Positions 1-6,545 of a stretch of 7,959 nt of DNA are shown one piece after another. Source of the DNA: Synergistota bacterium (lineage in GTDB: Bacteria > Synergistota > JAGHAJ01). A program made the position numbers and the translations under genes. Positions within the stretch are counted from its first letter, which is position 1. Every line of letters begins with the position of its first letter. The DNA lies in NCBI GenBank assembly GCA_021161545.1, contig JAGHAJ010000141.1, positions 1 through 7,959 on the forward strand, written 5' to 3'. The notes under the pieces were generated by a model that was not told where the DNA came from, searched no databases, and saw only the letters and a program-made list of their open reading frames with translations.

Positions 1-1355
1 CAAGGCACACACTTACCACAAGACTCCTCCTGGCAATACTCAAGGAAAAACTTGGCTAAATTCACCATACAATCATCCTCATCCAGAACTATCAAACCAC
101 CACTTCCCACTATTGCACCAGCCGCAGTCACAGACTCATAATCCAACGGCAAATTCAAATGCTCAGACGTCAACACACCCCCACTCGGACCACCTATCTG
201 CGCCGCCTTAAACCTCTTATGCTCAGGTATCCCTCCCCCTATGTCAAACACTATCTCCCCAAGCGTCGTCCCCATAGGCACCTCTATCAAACCAGTATTT
301 CTCACCTTACCCGAAAGAGCAAATACCTTCGTCCCTGGACTCTTCTCCGTCCCTATGCTCCTAAACCACCCTGCACCCCTCAAAATTATGTGCCTCACAT
401 TCGCAAGCGTCTCAACATTGTTTATTAACGTGGGCTTCCCCCACAAACCCTCCTGCGCAGGAAACGGAGGCTTTGGACGAGGCATACCTCTCTTACCCTC
501 TATAGACGCAATGAGCGCAGTCTCCTCACCACACACAAAAGAACCTGCACCCATCCTCAACTCCACATCAAAACTAAATCCACTACCCAATATACCCTCT
601 CCTAAATACCCCCTCTCCCTCGCCTGAACTATCGCTACCCTCAACCTCTCTATCGCCAACGGATACTCCGCCCTCACATATATATAACCCTTATTAGCTC
701 CTACCGCATACGCAGCTATTAACATCCCCTCCAACACCGCATGAGGATCCCCCTCTAATACAGCCCTGTCCATAAACGCCCCAGGATCACCCTCATCAGC
801 ATTGCATATCACATACTTCTCTTCACCCTCAGCCAACCTCACAAAACTCCACTTCTTACCCGTAGGAAAACCCCCTCCTCCTCTACCCCTCAAACCACTC
901 CTACTCACCTCTTCTATTACCCACTCATATCCCATATCCAAGGCCTTCTTCAACCCCTCATAACCACCATGACGCTCATAATCACCTATATCCTCCGGGT
1001 CTATTACCCCACAATTCGACAAAACTACCTTCCTCTGCTTCCTATAAAAACTATCCTTCAACTCCTCAGCTAACAACCTCTCCACTACCCTACCATTCAC
1101 CAAATGCCCCTCTATTATCTCTACTACATCATCAACCCTTACATGATGATATATAACATCCCCAGGCTCCACCCTCACAAGCGGACCCTTCGCACACGGC
1201 CCCATACAACCCGTACCTATCACACCCACATCTACACTACCCTCTAACCCCCTCCGCCTCAACTCCGCTTCAAAACGACTCTTCACCCTATCACTACCAG
1301 ATGAGATACAGCTCGCACCTACACAGATATATATCTCATATCTCCTGTCTACCAC
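1..1355 (-). CDS. NADH-binding flavoprotein, NuoF/HndC/HydB family (3' end cut by window edge)
   Basis: The 451 visible codons encode the FMN- and NAD(H)-binding subunit of a NADH-linked redox complex, probably cytoplasmic. Residues 1-~110 form a thioredoxin-like [2Fe-2S] domain with cysteines 11, 16, 50 and 54 (C-x4-C and C-x3-C). The glycine-rich stretch GLRGRGGGGFPTGKKW (154-169) marks the FMN/NADH fold, followed by NADEGDPGAF (185-194), CGEETALIASIEGKRG (275-290) and INNVETL (311-317). The last visible residues, ESCGKC (444-449), begin the C-terminal [4Fe-4S] motif, so the rest lies off the left edge. The GTG start at 1355-1353 has an AAGGAGGG site 7 bases upstream and lies 3 bases after nuoE. 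By family knowledge the N-terminal iron-sulfur domain is typical of NAD(P)-reducing or electron-bifurcating hydrogenases and formate dehydrogenases rather than complex I. The coding strand is strikingly poor in C. The partner enzyme is inferred, not seen. Confidence 0.95.
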   Translation of the reverse strand, partial: MVDRRYEIYICVGASCISSGSDRVKSRFEAELRRRGLEGSVDVGVIGTGCMGPCAKGPLVRVEPGDVIYHHVRVDDVVEIIEGHLVNGRVVERLLAEELKDSFYRKQRKVVLSNCGVIDPEDIGDYERHGGYEGLKKALDMGYEWVIEEVSRSGLRGRGGGGFPTGKKWSFVRLAEGEEKYVICNADEGDPGAFMDRAVLEGDPHAVLEGMLIAAYAVGANKGYIYVRAEYPLAIERLRVAIVQARERGYLGEGILGSGFSFDVELRMGAGSFVCGEETALIASIEGKRGMPRPKPPFPAQEGLWGKPTLINNVETLANVRHIILRGAGWFRSIGTEKSPGTKVFALSGKVRNTGLIEVPMGTTLGEIVFDIGGGIPEHKRFKAAQIGGPSGGVLTSEHLNLPLDYESVTAAGAIVGSGGLIVLDEDDCMVNLAKFFLEYCQEESCGKCVP

Positions 1356-1358
1356 TAT

Positions 1359-1832
1359 TTATCCCTCCTTATACACCTTTAACACATTCTTCAACTTTGT
1401 AACAGTCATCCTGCCATGAATGTTCCCATCTATATTCACCACCGGAGCCAGACCACATGCACCAAAACACCTTGCTATCTGCATAGTAAACATACCATCA
1501 TCCGTAGTATCGCCCACGCCTTCAAACCCAAATTCCTCTTTCAGTGAATCAACCAACTTCATACTCCCCTTAACATGGCATGCCGTCCCATTGCATATCG
1601 TTATAACATGCTTACCCACAGGTTTCATACGGAAAAAGTTATAAAATGTCACTACCCCATAAACATCCTTTGCAGGGATACCAAGCACATTTGCTATCTC
1701 CATCTGAACGTCTACTGGGAGGTAACCCAGTTCCTCCTGAACCCTGTGCAACACTTCAATCAAGGAGCTCCTACCCTTTGGAAAACTCCCTGCTATCTGC
1801 CTGACCTTTTCCATATCAATCTCGTTAGCCAT
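1359..1832 (-). CDS. [2Fe-2S] NADH-dehydrogenase-like subunit, NuoE/HndA/HydC family
   Basis: A 157-residue electron-transfer subunit that partners the NuoF-like flavoprotein encoded 3 bases downstream. An N-terminal helical region (about 1-65, including SLIEVLHRVQEELGYLP and GIPAKDVYGVVTFYNFF) precedes a thioredoxin-like domain. That domain carries the four [2Fe-2S] cysteines in the family spacing: C80 and C85 (ICNGTACH), C122 and C126 (RCFGACGLAP). Length is normal for the family (about 150-170). The ATG at 1832-1830 has a GGAGGGG site about 7 bases upstream. Spacing to the next gene implies one transcript and coupled translation. In bifurcating hydrogenases this subunit sits beside the flavin subunit and relays electrons, and the actual catalytic partner is not in the window. 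Two Rex-like palindromes lie 28-70 bases upstream of the start, suggesting redox control. Codon use is normal for the window, unlike the C-poor gene that follows. Confidence 0.96.
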   Translation of the reverse strand: MANEIDMEKVRQIAGSFPKGRSSLIEVLHRVQEELGYLPVDVQMEIANVLGIPAKDVYGVVTFYNFFRMKPVGKHVITICNGTACHVKGSMKLVDSLKEEFGFEGVGDTTDDGMFTMQIARCFGACGLAPVVNIDGNIHGRMTVTKLKNVLKVYKEG

Positions 1833-1859
1833 CCAATCCCCTCCAATCCTTATAGAATA

Positions 1860-1877
1860 TTGTGATAATGTTCACCA
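1860..1877 (-). promoter_or_regulatory. Rex-like operator, nuoE-proximal copy
   Basis: Read on the minus strand the 18 bases are TGGTGAACATTATCACAA. They match 12 of the 14 specified bases of the Rex consensus TTGTGAA-N4-TTCACAA as I know it. The centre is about 36 bases upstream of the nuoE ATG. Rex is an NADH/NAD+-sensing repressor that commonly controls NADH dehydrogenase, hydrogenase and fermentation genes, so the site fits the gene it precedes. A CRP/FNR-family protein (TGTGA-N6-TCACA) would also fit. The palindrome is seen; the regulator is inferred. Confidence 0.5.
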
Positions 1878-1884
1878 GATTACT

Positions 1885-1902
1885 AAGTGAATGTTATCAC
1901 TA
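1885..1902 (-). promoter_or_regulatory. Rex-like operator, distal copy
   Basis: A second palindrome, GTGATAACATTCAC on the minus strand (1900-1887), sits 25 bases from the first, between two and two-and-a-half helical turns. With flanks it matches about 10 of 14 Rex consensus bases, so it would be the weaker site. The two 14-base cores are also inverted repeats of each other (12 of 14 identical). An extra GTGATA half-site lies directly next to it (1906-1901). The repetition makes chance unlikely, although the bound protein is unknown. Confidence 0.4.
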
Positions 1903-2117
1903 TCACTTAAAAAAATCAAGAGGTAAACTGCACTTTTCACAGACAGGTATGAAGATAGGTTCCAGGATAATGTCAGCTTTTTGTATACCCCTCTCTTATC
2001 ATTTCTCTCTCATTCCCCAAACACCCTAACCACAATCTCCTCAGCCATATTCTTGAATTCCTTTGCCAGCACGGTTAATTGTACACTACTGAAATAACCC
2101 ACGACGTCTGGAGTTTC
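1903..2117 (-). pseudogene. Possible decayed gene or small-ORF remnants (two short open stretches)
   Basis: On the minus strand 2117-2010 is open for 35 codons. It could start at GTG 2102 and contains VLAKEFKNMAEEIVVRVFGE before TGA at 2012-2010. Fifteen bases on, in another frame, 1995-1903 is open for 30 codons, containing ADIILEPIFIPVCEKCSLPL and ending in TGA, with a C-x2-C pair. Both read like real protein sequence: the first is a charged amphipathic helix and the second a cysteine pair after hydrophobic residues. Neither has a good start and ribosome binding site, and they are separated by stops. I recognise no family. They could be the tail of a frameshifted gene, two small proteins, or chance. 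The second overlaps the GTGATA half-site and the distal edge of the operator region, which argues against an intact gene. Confidence 0.2.
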
Positions 2118-2136
2118 TCAAAATATAATAGATGGC

Positions 2137-2769
2137 TTACCTCTCAGCCTTCCCAATAACAATCGTGAAACCCGCATCAGGGTAATAGCCTTCCCTGGGC
2201 TGTTCTATCTCAACGACCTCACCTGGAGATTGAAAGAGGGTCGACACTACCCCACCAACTTCAAAACCGGAGGTTTTAAGCATCCTATTTACCTGTGAGA
2301 AAGTGTAGAAGTTTGCATACTGGTAAAACGGATGGCTCTGTGCCTTCTTTTGTAGGTAAAACTTACCCCACGGACTCTCTGCAAGAACAAGCCCAAGAAC
2401 CACATGTCCATTAGTAGATAACACTCTGCTAACCTCACGCAAAACAGCAACGGGGTCTGCAACGAAGCAAATTGTAACTATCATAAATGCTACATCAAAA
2501 GCATTTTCCCTGAAAGGCAGGTACTCACCTCTACCCAAAACCACCCTTATACCTCTATCAGCAGCTATCCCAAGGAGTTTAAACGAAGGGTCTATTCCAT
2601 AAGATACACCAAGTCTCGCAGCAAACCTTCCACTGCCAACCCCCACTTCCAGCATACGACCTGTTAACCCAACTATTGCGTGTTTAACGGCACCAACTTC
2701 CATCTCAAAGATTAGTTTACCTTTCTCGTCAAACCACCCATCGTACTCCTTAGCCCTTTCATCAAACAC
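2137..2769 (-). CDS. Class I SAM-dependent methyltransferase (Methyltransf_11/UbiE-like)
   Basis: A cytoplasmic methyltransferase of about 210 residues with unknown substrate. Numbered from the GTG at 2769, motif I LEVGVGSGRFA is at about 40-50 (SAM-binding glycine loop) and the acidic residue of GIDPS at about 60. The stretch EYLPFRENAFDVAFMIVTICFV (motifs II-III region) spans about 82-103, and LREVSRVLSTNGHVVLG follows as motif IV/V. The N-terminal FDERAKEYDGWF is a usual beginning for this family. The frame stays open to a TTG at 2817, which has a fine AAGGAGGG site 7 bases upstream and would add 16 residues. However, a consensus promoter spans 2837-2809, and its transcript would start near 2802, after that site. 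I therefore prefer GTG 2769 (GGAG 6 bases upstream), with TTG 2781 also possible. It is transcribed away from the rimP operon and seems to be a single gene. Confidence 0.88.
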   Translation of the reverse strand: MFDERAKEYDGWFDEKGKLIFEMEVGAVKHAIVGLTGRMLEVGVGSGRFAARLGVSYGIDPSFKLLGIAADRGIRVVLGRGEYLPFRENAFDVAFMIVTICFVADPVAVLREVSRVLSTNGHVVLGLVLAESPWGKFYLQKKAQSHPFYQYANFYTFSQVNRMLKTSGFEVGGVVSTLFQSPGEVVEIEQPREGYYPDAGFTIVIGKAER

Positions 2770-2808
2770 TTCCAACTCCAAAGCAACACCCCCAACAAAG
2801 CATAGCCT

Positions 2809-2837
2809 ATTATACAAAGGATTTCCCTCCTTGTCAA
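2809..2837 (-). promoter_or_regulatory. Consensus sigma-70-type promoter for the methyltransferase
   Basis: On the minus strand TTGACA (2837-2832) and TATAAT (2814-2809) are separated by exactly 17 bases, a perfect match to both consensus hexamers. Transcription should begin near 2802, about 33 bases before the preferred GTG start. The -35 box overlaps that of the opposite promoter by five bases, because TTGTCAA on one strand is TTGACAA on the other. Confidence 0.72.
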
Positions 2838-2859
2838 AGATAGACAGCTATGTTATAAT
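2831..2859 (+). promoter_or_regulatory. Sigma-70-type promoter for the rimP-nusA-infB operon
   Basis: TTGTCA (2831-2836, five of six consensus bases) and TATAAT (2854-2859, perfect) with a 17-base spacer. Predicted transcription start is near 2866, giving a leader of about 65 bases before the rimP ATG. It is the only strong promoter I see for the seven-gene operon, and it lies back to back with the methyltransferase promoter. Confidence 0.78.
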
Positions 2860-2879
2860 TCAACGTGAGGACTTCTTGT

Positions 2880-2904
2880 GAAGAGTGGGGGTCTCCCACT
2901 CTTC
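2880..2904 (+). promoter_or_regulatory. Strong hairpin in the rimP operon leader
   Basis: GAAGAGTGGG (2880-2889) pairs perfectly with CCCACTCTTC (2895-2904) around a five-base loop, a 10-bp stem starting about 14 bases after the predicted transcription start. It is followed by AT-rich sequence but not by an unbroken T run, so it is not a standard terminator. The upstream CTTC at 2872-2875 could pair with GAAG at 2880-2883 as a weak alternative. From memory, GTGGG/CCCAC hairpins precede rimP in many Firmicutes. A role in attenuation, transcript stability or NusA feedback is inference. Confidence 0.55.
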
Positions 2905-2931
2905 TAATTATTATTTATAGAAGTGATTATT

Positions 2932-3396
2932 ATGAAAAAAAAAGTTACACAAAGGGTAGAAGAAATAGTAGATTCAATAGTGAAAAGAGAATCTCTTGAG
3001 CTTGTGGGTGTCACATACTCAAGGGAACAAGGAAGTATGGTATTAAGGATATACATAGACAAGGAGGGGGGCGTAACTCTTCGGGATTGCGAGATGGTAA
3101 GCAGAGAAGTGAGTGCAATATTGGATATAGAAGACTTTATAGAGGGGCACTACTTATTAGAAGTATCCTCCCCTGGAATAGACAGACCGTTGTTCAAGAA
3201 AGAGGATTACGACAGGTTTAAAGAAAAGCAAGCAAAGATAAGAACTATCTCACCCATAGAGGGGAGGCGCAACTTCTCCGGTAAATTGAAGGGTATAAAA
3301 GGCAACGATGTCATAATAGAGGTAGATGGGAGGCTATTTCACATACCTTTTGAGAGTATAAAGAAGGCTAATCTGATAGGAGAAGTAACATTTTAG
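2932..3396 (+). CDS. rimP: Ribosome maturation factor RimP
   Basis: RimP (YhbC/YlxS, COG0779), 154 residues, helps assemble the 30S subunit. The N-terminal alpha/beta domain (about 1-80) contains the signature HYLLEVSSPGIDRPL, near residues 74-88. The C-terminal SH3-like barrel follows, with RRNFSGKLKGIKGNDVIIEV and FHIPFESIKKANL. Length matches the usual 150-160. ATG 2932 is preferred: AGAAGTGA lies just upstream as a modest ribosome binding site. A GTG at 2923 would add only three residues (MII) and would sit inside that site. It is first in the operon, with nusA 12 bases downstream. RimP next to nusA is a very conserved arrangement, so the call is firm. Confidence 0.96.
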   Translation: MKKKVTQRVEEIVDSIVKRESLELVGVTYSREQGSMVLRIYIDKEGGVTLRDCEMVSREVSAILDIEDFIEGHYLLEVSSPGIDRPLFKKEDYDRFKEKQAKIRTISPIEGRRNFSGKLKGIKGNDVIIEVDGRLFHIPFESIKKANLIGEVTF

Positions 3397-3408
3397 GGGT
3401 GTATTAAC

Positions 3409-4461
3409 ATGAAAACTAACATCTTGAGGGCTTTAAAACAAATAGAAAGAGAGAAAGGTATAGGAAAAGAGGCGCTTTCGGAGGCACTACAGACAGCTAT
3501 GCTTTCTGCATACAGAAAGAAGTTTGGCGGTAATCAAAACATAAAGATAGAGATAGATTGGCACACAGGGAACATTCACATATATACCATAAAAGAAGTG
3601 GTAGAGAATGTATCCGATCCAAGGGTGGAAATATCCCTGGAAGATGCCAGAAGGTTAGGTTACAATGTTATAGTAGGTGATACTGTAGAAATAGAGGTTA
3701 CACCAAAGGATTTTGGAAGAATAGCAGCGCAGACGGCAAGACAGGTAATCGTCCAGAAGTTGCAGGAGGCAGAGAAGGAGTCCATATATGAAGAGTTTGT
3801 AAATCTCAAGGGAGAAGTGGTAAGTGGTAGGATACACAGATTTGAAAATAGAAACATTATTGTGCTCATAGGCAGAGCAGAAGCTGTTTTGCCTCCACGA
3901 GAACAGATACTTACAGAAGTCTACAAAGTAGGAGAATACTTCAAGTTCTATGTTGTGGACGTGAGAAAGACACCCAGAGGACCAAAGATAATCGTCTCAC
4001 GCACACACCCGGGACTCGTGCGGGGATTGTTCGAAATGGAAGTCCCAGAGATACAGGATGGCATCGTAGAAATAAGGGGTGTGGTGAGAGAACCAGGTTT
4101 CAGGACAAAAGTATCAGTAGCATCCCTAAACAGGGATGTGGAACCCATCGGAGCATGTATAGGAAACAAGGGTTCAAGAATAACAAATGTGATAAATGAG
4201 CTTCGAGGAGAAAAAATAGATGTTATCATGTGGAGTGAAGAGCCGGGTGAATATGTTGCCAATGCTTTAAGCCCGGCAAAGGTAGAAAAGGTAAAGGTAA
4301 TAGAGGATGAACACACCGTTATGGTGTATGTGGATAAAAGCCAAATATCCCTGGCAATAGGAAAAGATGGACAAAATGCACGTCTGGCAGCAAGGCTAAC
4401 GGGGTGGAAAGTCGATATAAAACCCTATGAAACTGAGGAAGATAACCCCGATGAAGGCTAA
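3409..4461 (+). CDS. nusA: Transcription termination/antitermination protein NusA
   Basis: NusA, 350 residues, binds RNA polymerase and nascent RNA to modulate pausing, intrinsic termination and antitermination. Domains in order: N-terminal polymerase-binding domain (about 1-125, ending in the typical ITPKDFGRIAAQTARQVIVQKL-like block at 97-118), S1 domain (about 133-198), KH1 (about 205-275, with GACIGNKGSRI at 248-258) and KH2 (about 295-340, with AIGKDGQNARLAARLTGW at 316-333). It ends soon after KH2 in an acidic tail, [10 protein letters not shown]. The acidic-repeat C-terminal domains of proteobacterial NusA are absent, as in Firmicutes and many deep-branching bacteria. The ATG has GGGGTG 7 bases upstream, beginning at the rimP stop. 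Its last 11 bases overlap ylxR. Confidence 0.97.
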   Translation: MKTNILRALKQIEREKGIGKEALSEALQTAMLSAYRKKFGGNQNIKIEIDWHTGNIHIYTIKEVVENVSDPRVEISLEDARRLGYNVIVGDTVEIEVTPKDFGRIAAQTARQVIVQKLQEAEKESIYEEFVNLKGEVVSGRIHRFENRNIIVLIGRAEAVLPPREQILTEVYKVGEYFKFYVVDVRKTPRGPKIIVSRTHPGLVRGLFEMEVPEIQDGIVEIRGVVREPGFRTKVSVASLNRDVEPIGACIGNKGSRITNVINELRGEKIDVIMWSEEPGEYVANALSPAKVEKVKVIEDEHTVMVYVDKSQISLAIGKDGQNARLAARLTGWKVDIKPYETEEDNPDEG

Positions 4462-4741
4462 ACATGTACCAGAAAGGACCTGTATTGGGTGCAGGGAAAA
4501 GAAGCCAAAAAGGGAGCTAATCAGAATTGTAAGAACTCCTGAGGGTAAGGTTTTTTTCGACCCTACAGGAAAGGCTTCAGGGAGAGGTTGCTATATATGT
4601 CCCTCTCTCAGTTGTCTGAAGAAGGCGCTTAAGGGCAATAGACTCTCAAATGTCCTTAAAATAGAGATAACAGAAGACACAAAAAAGAGATTGCAGGAAG
4701 AGTTATTCATAGCAGTCAACCGTGCAAAGAGCTCAAAGTAA
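4451..4741 (+). CDS. ylxR: YlxR family RNA-binding protein (DUF448)
   Basis: A 96-residue basic protein of the YlxR/DUF448 family (COG2740), usually encoded between nusA and infB. The family is described as nucleic-acid binding with proposed roles in transcription or RNase P function; its role here is inferred from family. Visible signatures are [20 protein letters not shown] near the N-terminus, [17 protein letters not shown] in the centre and a lysine-rich C-terminus. An ATG at 4427 would add eight residues but has no ribosome binding site, while ATG 4451 has GAGGAAG 9 bases upstream, so I chose the latter. It overlaps the end of nusA by 11 bases, which suggests coupled translation. No ylxQ (L7Ae-like) gene follows; infB begins 13 bases later. 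Confidence 0.9.
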   Translation: MKAKHVPERTCIGCREKKPKRELIRIVRTPEGKVFFDPTGKASGRGCYICPSLSCLKKALKGNRLSNVLKIEITEDTKKRLQEELFIAVNRAKSSK

Positions 4742-4754
4742 AGGAGGTGAAAGG

Positions 4755-6545
4755 ATGATGGGTAAAGAAAAAATAAGGGTATATGAACTGGCAAGAATGC
4801 TAAACATGCCTGCAAAAGAGATGCTGTCCATACTGAAGGACCTTGGTATAGATGTCAAGACACATATGAGTGTCTTGGATAAAGAGACTGCAAAGATAGT
4901 CGAAGATACACTTACAGAACAGGAGACAGAAGCGAAGAAGGAAGAAACATCCACGGAAGCAGTAGAAACTGATACAGCTGAAGAGAAAGCAGAAGAAGTT
5001 GTTGAGGAAACAGAGGTTACGAAAGAAATAGAAGAAACATATGGTGAATCCAGACCACCAGTCGTAACTGTAATGGGACATGTTGACCATGGAAAGACAA
5101 CACTACTCGACACAATAAGAAATACAAACATCGCATCCAGAGAAGCAGGGGGAATTACTCAGCACATAGGTGCATCAGTAATAGAAGTTAATGGAAAGGA
5201 AATCGTATTTCTGGATACACCGGGACACGAGGCATTTACGAAGATGCGTGCAAGAGGTGCACAGGCAACAGATATCGTCATATTGGTCGTTGCAGCAGAT
5301 GATGGCGTTATGCCGCAGACAATAGAGGCCATAAACCACGCAAAAGCAGCAAACATACCAATAGTAGTAGCAATAAACAAGATAGACAAACCAAATGCAA
5401 ACATAGACAGGGTAAAGCAACAACTCTCTGAACAGGGACTCATACCCGAAGAGTGGGGTGGAGAAACCATCTGCGTCCCTATATCTGCAAAGAATGGAAC
5501 AGGCATAGATGAGCTACTCGAGATGCTTCTGCTTCAGGCAGAAATAGTGGAGCTGAAAGCAGACCCAAACAGAAAGGCAGAGGGTATTGTTATAGAGTCC
5601 AGACTTGATAAAGGCAAAGGTCCCGTGGCAACGTTGCTCGTGAAGAACGGAACACTAAGGAAGGGCGATGTGGTAGTCATAGGAAACAGTTCGTGGGGAA
5701 GGATACGCGCTATGTTTGATGACAAGGGAAAGATGACAAAAGAGGTTCCACCATCAAAACCTGCAGAAATCACAGGTATAGATAGTGTACCACAGCCGGG
5801 TAGCACGTTTAGGGTAGTGGAAAACGAAAAGATAGCAAAGCAAATAGTTGAAGAGTATCAGCTCCAGCAGAAGATGGCAGCTTCAAGGCCTCACAGACAA
5901 TTGACCATAGAAGACCTCTATGCACAAATGTCAGGAGAGAAGAAAGAGATACGGATAATACTGAAGGCCGATGTGCATGGCTCACTTGAGGCTATAGAAG
6001 ATTCTCTGCTAAAGTTATCTACAGAAGACGCCACAATAAAGATAATACACAAAGGTGTCGGAAGGATAACCGAAAACGATGTAATGCTCGCTTCAGCTTC
6101 AAAGGCCATAGTCATAGGCTTCAATATTAGGCCAGAATCTTCCGCAACGAAACTTGCGGATAGGGAAAGGGTAACCATAAAGTTATATAGAGTTATATAC
6201 GAGATGTTAGAAGACCTCCAGAACTTCATAGAAGGTATGAAACCCAAGGAGGAAATGGAAGTATTGATAGGAACAGCCGAAATAAGGAAGGTCTTCAGGA
6301 TACCAAAGATCGGAAAGGTTGCCGGGTGCTATGTAACTGACGGAAAGATAATAAGAGATAAAAAGGCAAGGGTTGTAAGAGATGGAAAGATAATCTATGA
6401 AAGCAAGATAAACTCCTTAAGGAGATTCAAAAATGACGCAAAAGAGGTAGCATCCGGATACGAGTGTGGTATCATGGTAGAGAAATTCTCAGACTACAAG
6501 GAAGGCGATATAATAGAGGTTTACGACATACAAGAGAGCACATAA
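4755..6545 (+). CDS. infB: Translation initiation factor IF-2
   Basis: IF-2, 596 residues, is the GTPase that delivers initiator fMet-tRNA to the 30S subunit and promotes subunit joining. The IF2_N domain (6-50, [20 protein letters not shown]) is followed by a short glutamate/threonine-rich linker (about 51-100). The G domain follows: G1 GHVDHGKT (108-115), G2 GGITQHIG (132-139), G3 DTPGH (154-158), G4 NKID (208-211) and G5 SAK (244-246). Domain II, C1 and the fMet-tRNA-binding C2 domain make up the rest. It is a compact IF-2, far shorter than the roughly 890-residue E. coli form, because the N-terminal region is short. ATG 4755 follows a perfect AAGGAGGTG 5 bases earlier. An in-frame ATG at 4722 lies inside ylxR without a ribosome site, and ATG 4758 is a second choice. 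Its stop overlaps the next start (TAATG). Confidence 0.98.
   Translation: MMGKEKIRVYELARMLNMPAKEMLSILKDLGIDVKTHMSVLDKETAKIVEDTLTEQETEAKKEETSTEAVETDTAEEKAEEVVEETEVTKEIEETYGESRPPVVTVMGHVDHGKTTLLDTIRNTNIASREAGGITQHIGASVIEVNGKEIVFLDTPGHEAFTKMRARGAQATDIVILVVAADDGVMPQTIEAINHAKAANIPIVVAINKIDKPNANIDRVKQQLSEQGLIPEEWGGETICVPISAKNGTGIDELLEMLLLQAEIVELKADPNRKAEGIVIESRLDKGKGPVATLLVKNGTLRKGDVVVIGNSSWGRIRAMFDDKGKMTKEVPPSKPAEITGIDSVPQPGSTFRVVENEKIAKQIVEEYQLQQKMAASRPHRQLTIEDLYAQMSGEKKEIRIILKADVHGSLEAIEDSLLKLSTEDATIKIIHKGVGRITENDVMLASASKAIVIGFNIRPESSATKLADRERVTIKLYRVIYEMLEDLQNFIEGMKPKEEMEVLIGTAEIRKVFRIPKIGKVAGCYVTDGKIIRDKKARVVRDGKIIYESKINSLRRFKNDAKEVASGYECGIMVEKFSDYKEGDIIEVYDIQEST

Larger units (their letters stand above)
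1833..2136. other. 304-base intergenic region upstream of nuoE
   Basis: No convincing complete gene here. Nearest nuoE it holds two GTGA-N6-TCAC palindromes and an AT-rich stretch with weak -10-like hexamers (minus-strand TATTCT at 1859-1854, TATAAG at 1854-1849). A second weak candidate is TTGATT (1919-1914) with TAACAT (1896-1891), 17-base spacing; in that case both palindromes would cover or follow the -10 box, as expected for repression. I cannot choose between them. The remainder (1903-2117) holds two short open stretches in different frames that look coding in composition. No clear rho-independent terminator follows the methyltransferase stop at 2137. Confidence 0.6.

Noticed and set aside
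159-627. Plus-strand open frames of 89 and 128 codons in the left block
   Set aside because: They lie antisense to nuoF, whose conserved FMN/NADH motifs run through the same bases. Their composition (many Pro, Ser, Leu, Thr) is what the C-rich complement of a C-poor gene produces.
1420-1865. Plus-strand open frames of 74 and 96 codons
   Set aside because: They are antisense to nuoE with its intact cysteine motifs, without ribosome sites or family features.
1860-1877. CRP/FNR-type activator site (TGTGA-N6-TCAC)
   Set aside because: Not excluded, but the distance to any likely transcription start is not the usual -41.5 or -61.5, and the TCACAA edge and NADH-linked target suit Rex better.
2101-2117. 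GACGTC palindrome after the methyltransferase as a terminator or protein site
   Set aside because: The repeat is six bases with no useful stem-loop or T run, within chance expectation.
2880-2904. Rho-independent terminator in the rimP upstream region
   Set aside because: The stem is strong but followed by TAATTATTATTT instead of a T run, and it lies downstream of the rimP promoter, not after a gene on either strand.
4722-4754. Upstream in-frame ATG extending infB by 11 residues
   Set aside because: It lies within ylxR with no ribosome binding site, whereas ATG 4755 follows a perfect AAGGAGGTG.
3655-6247. Several minus-strand open frames of 60-132 codons
   Set aside because: All lie opposite nusA, ylxR or infB, whose domains are complete. 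Their Ser/Cys/Phe-rich translations are antisense artefacts.
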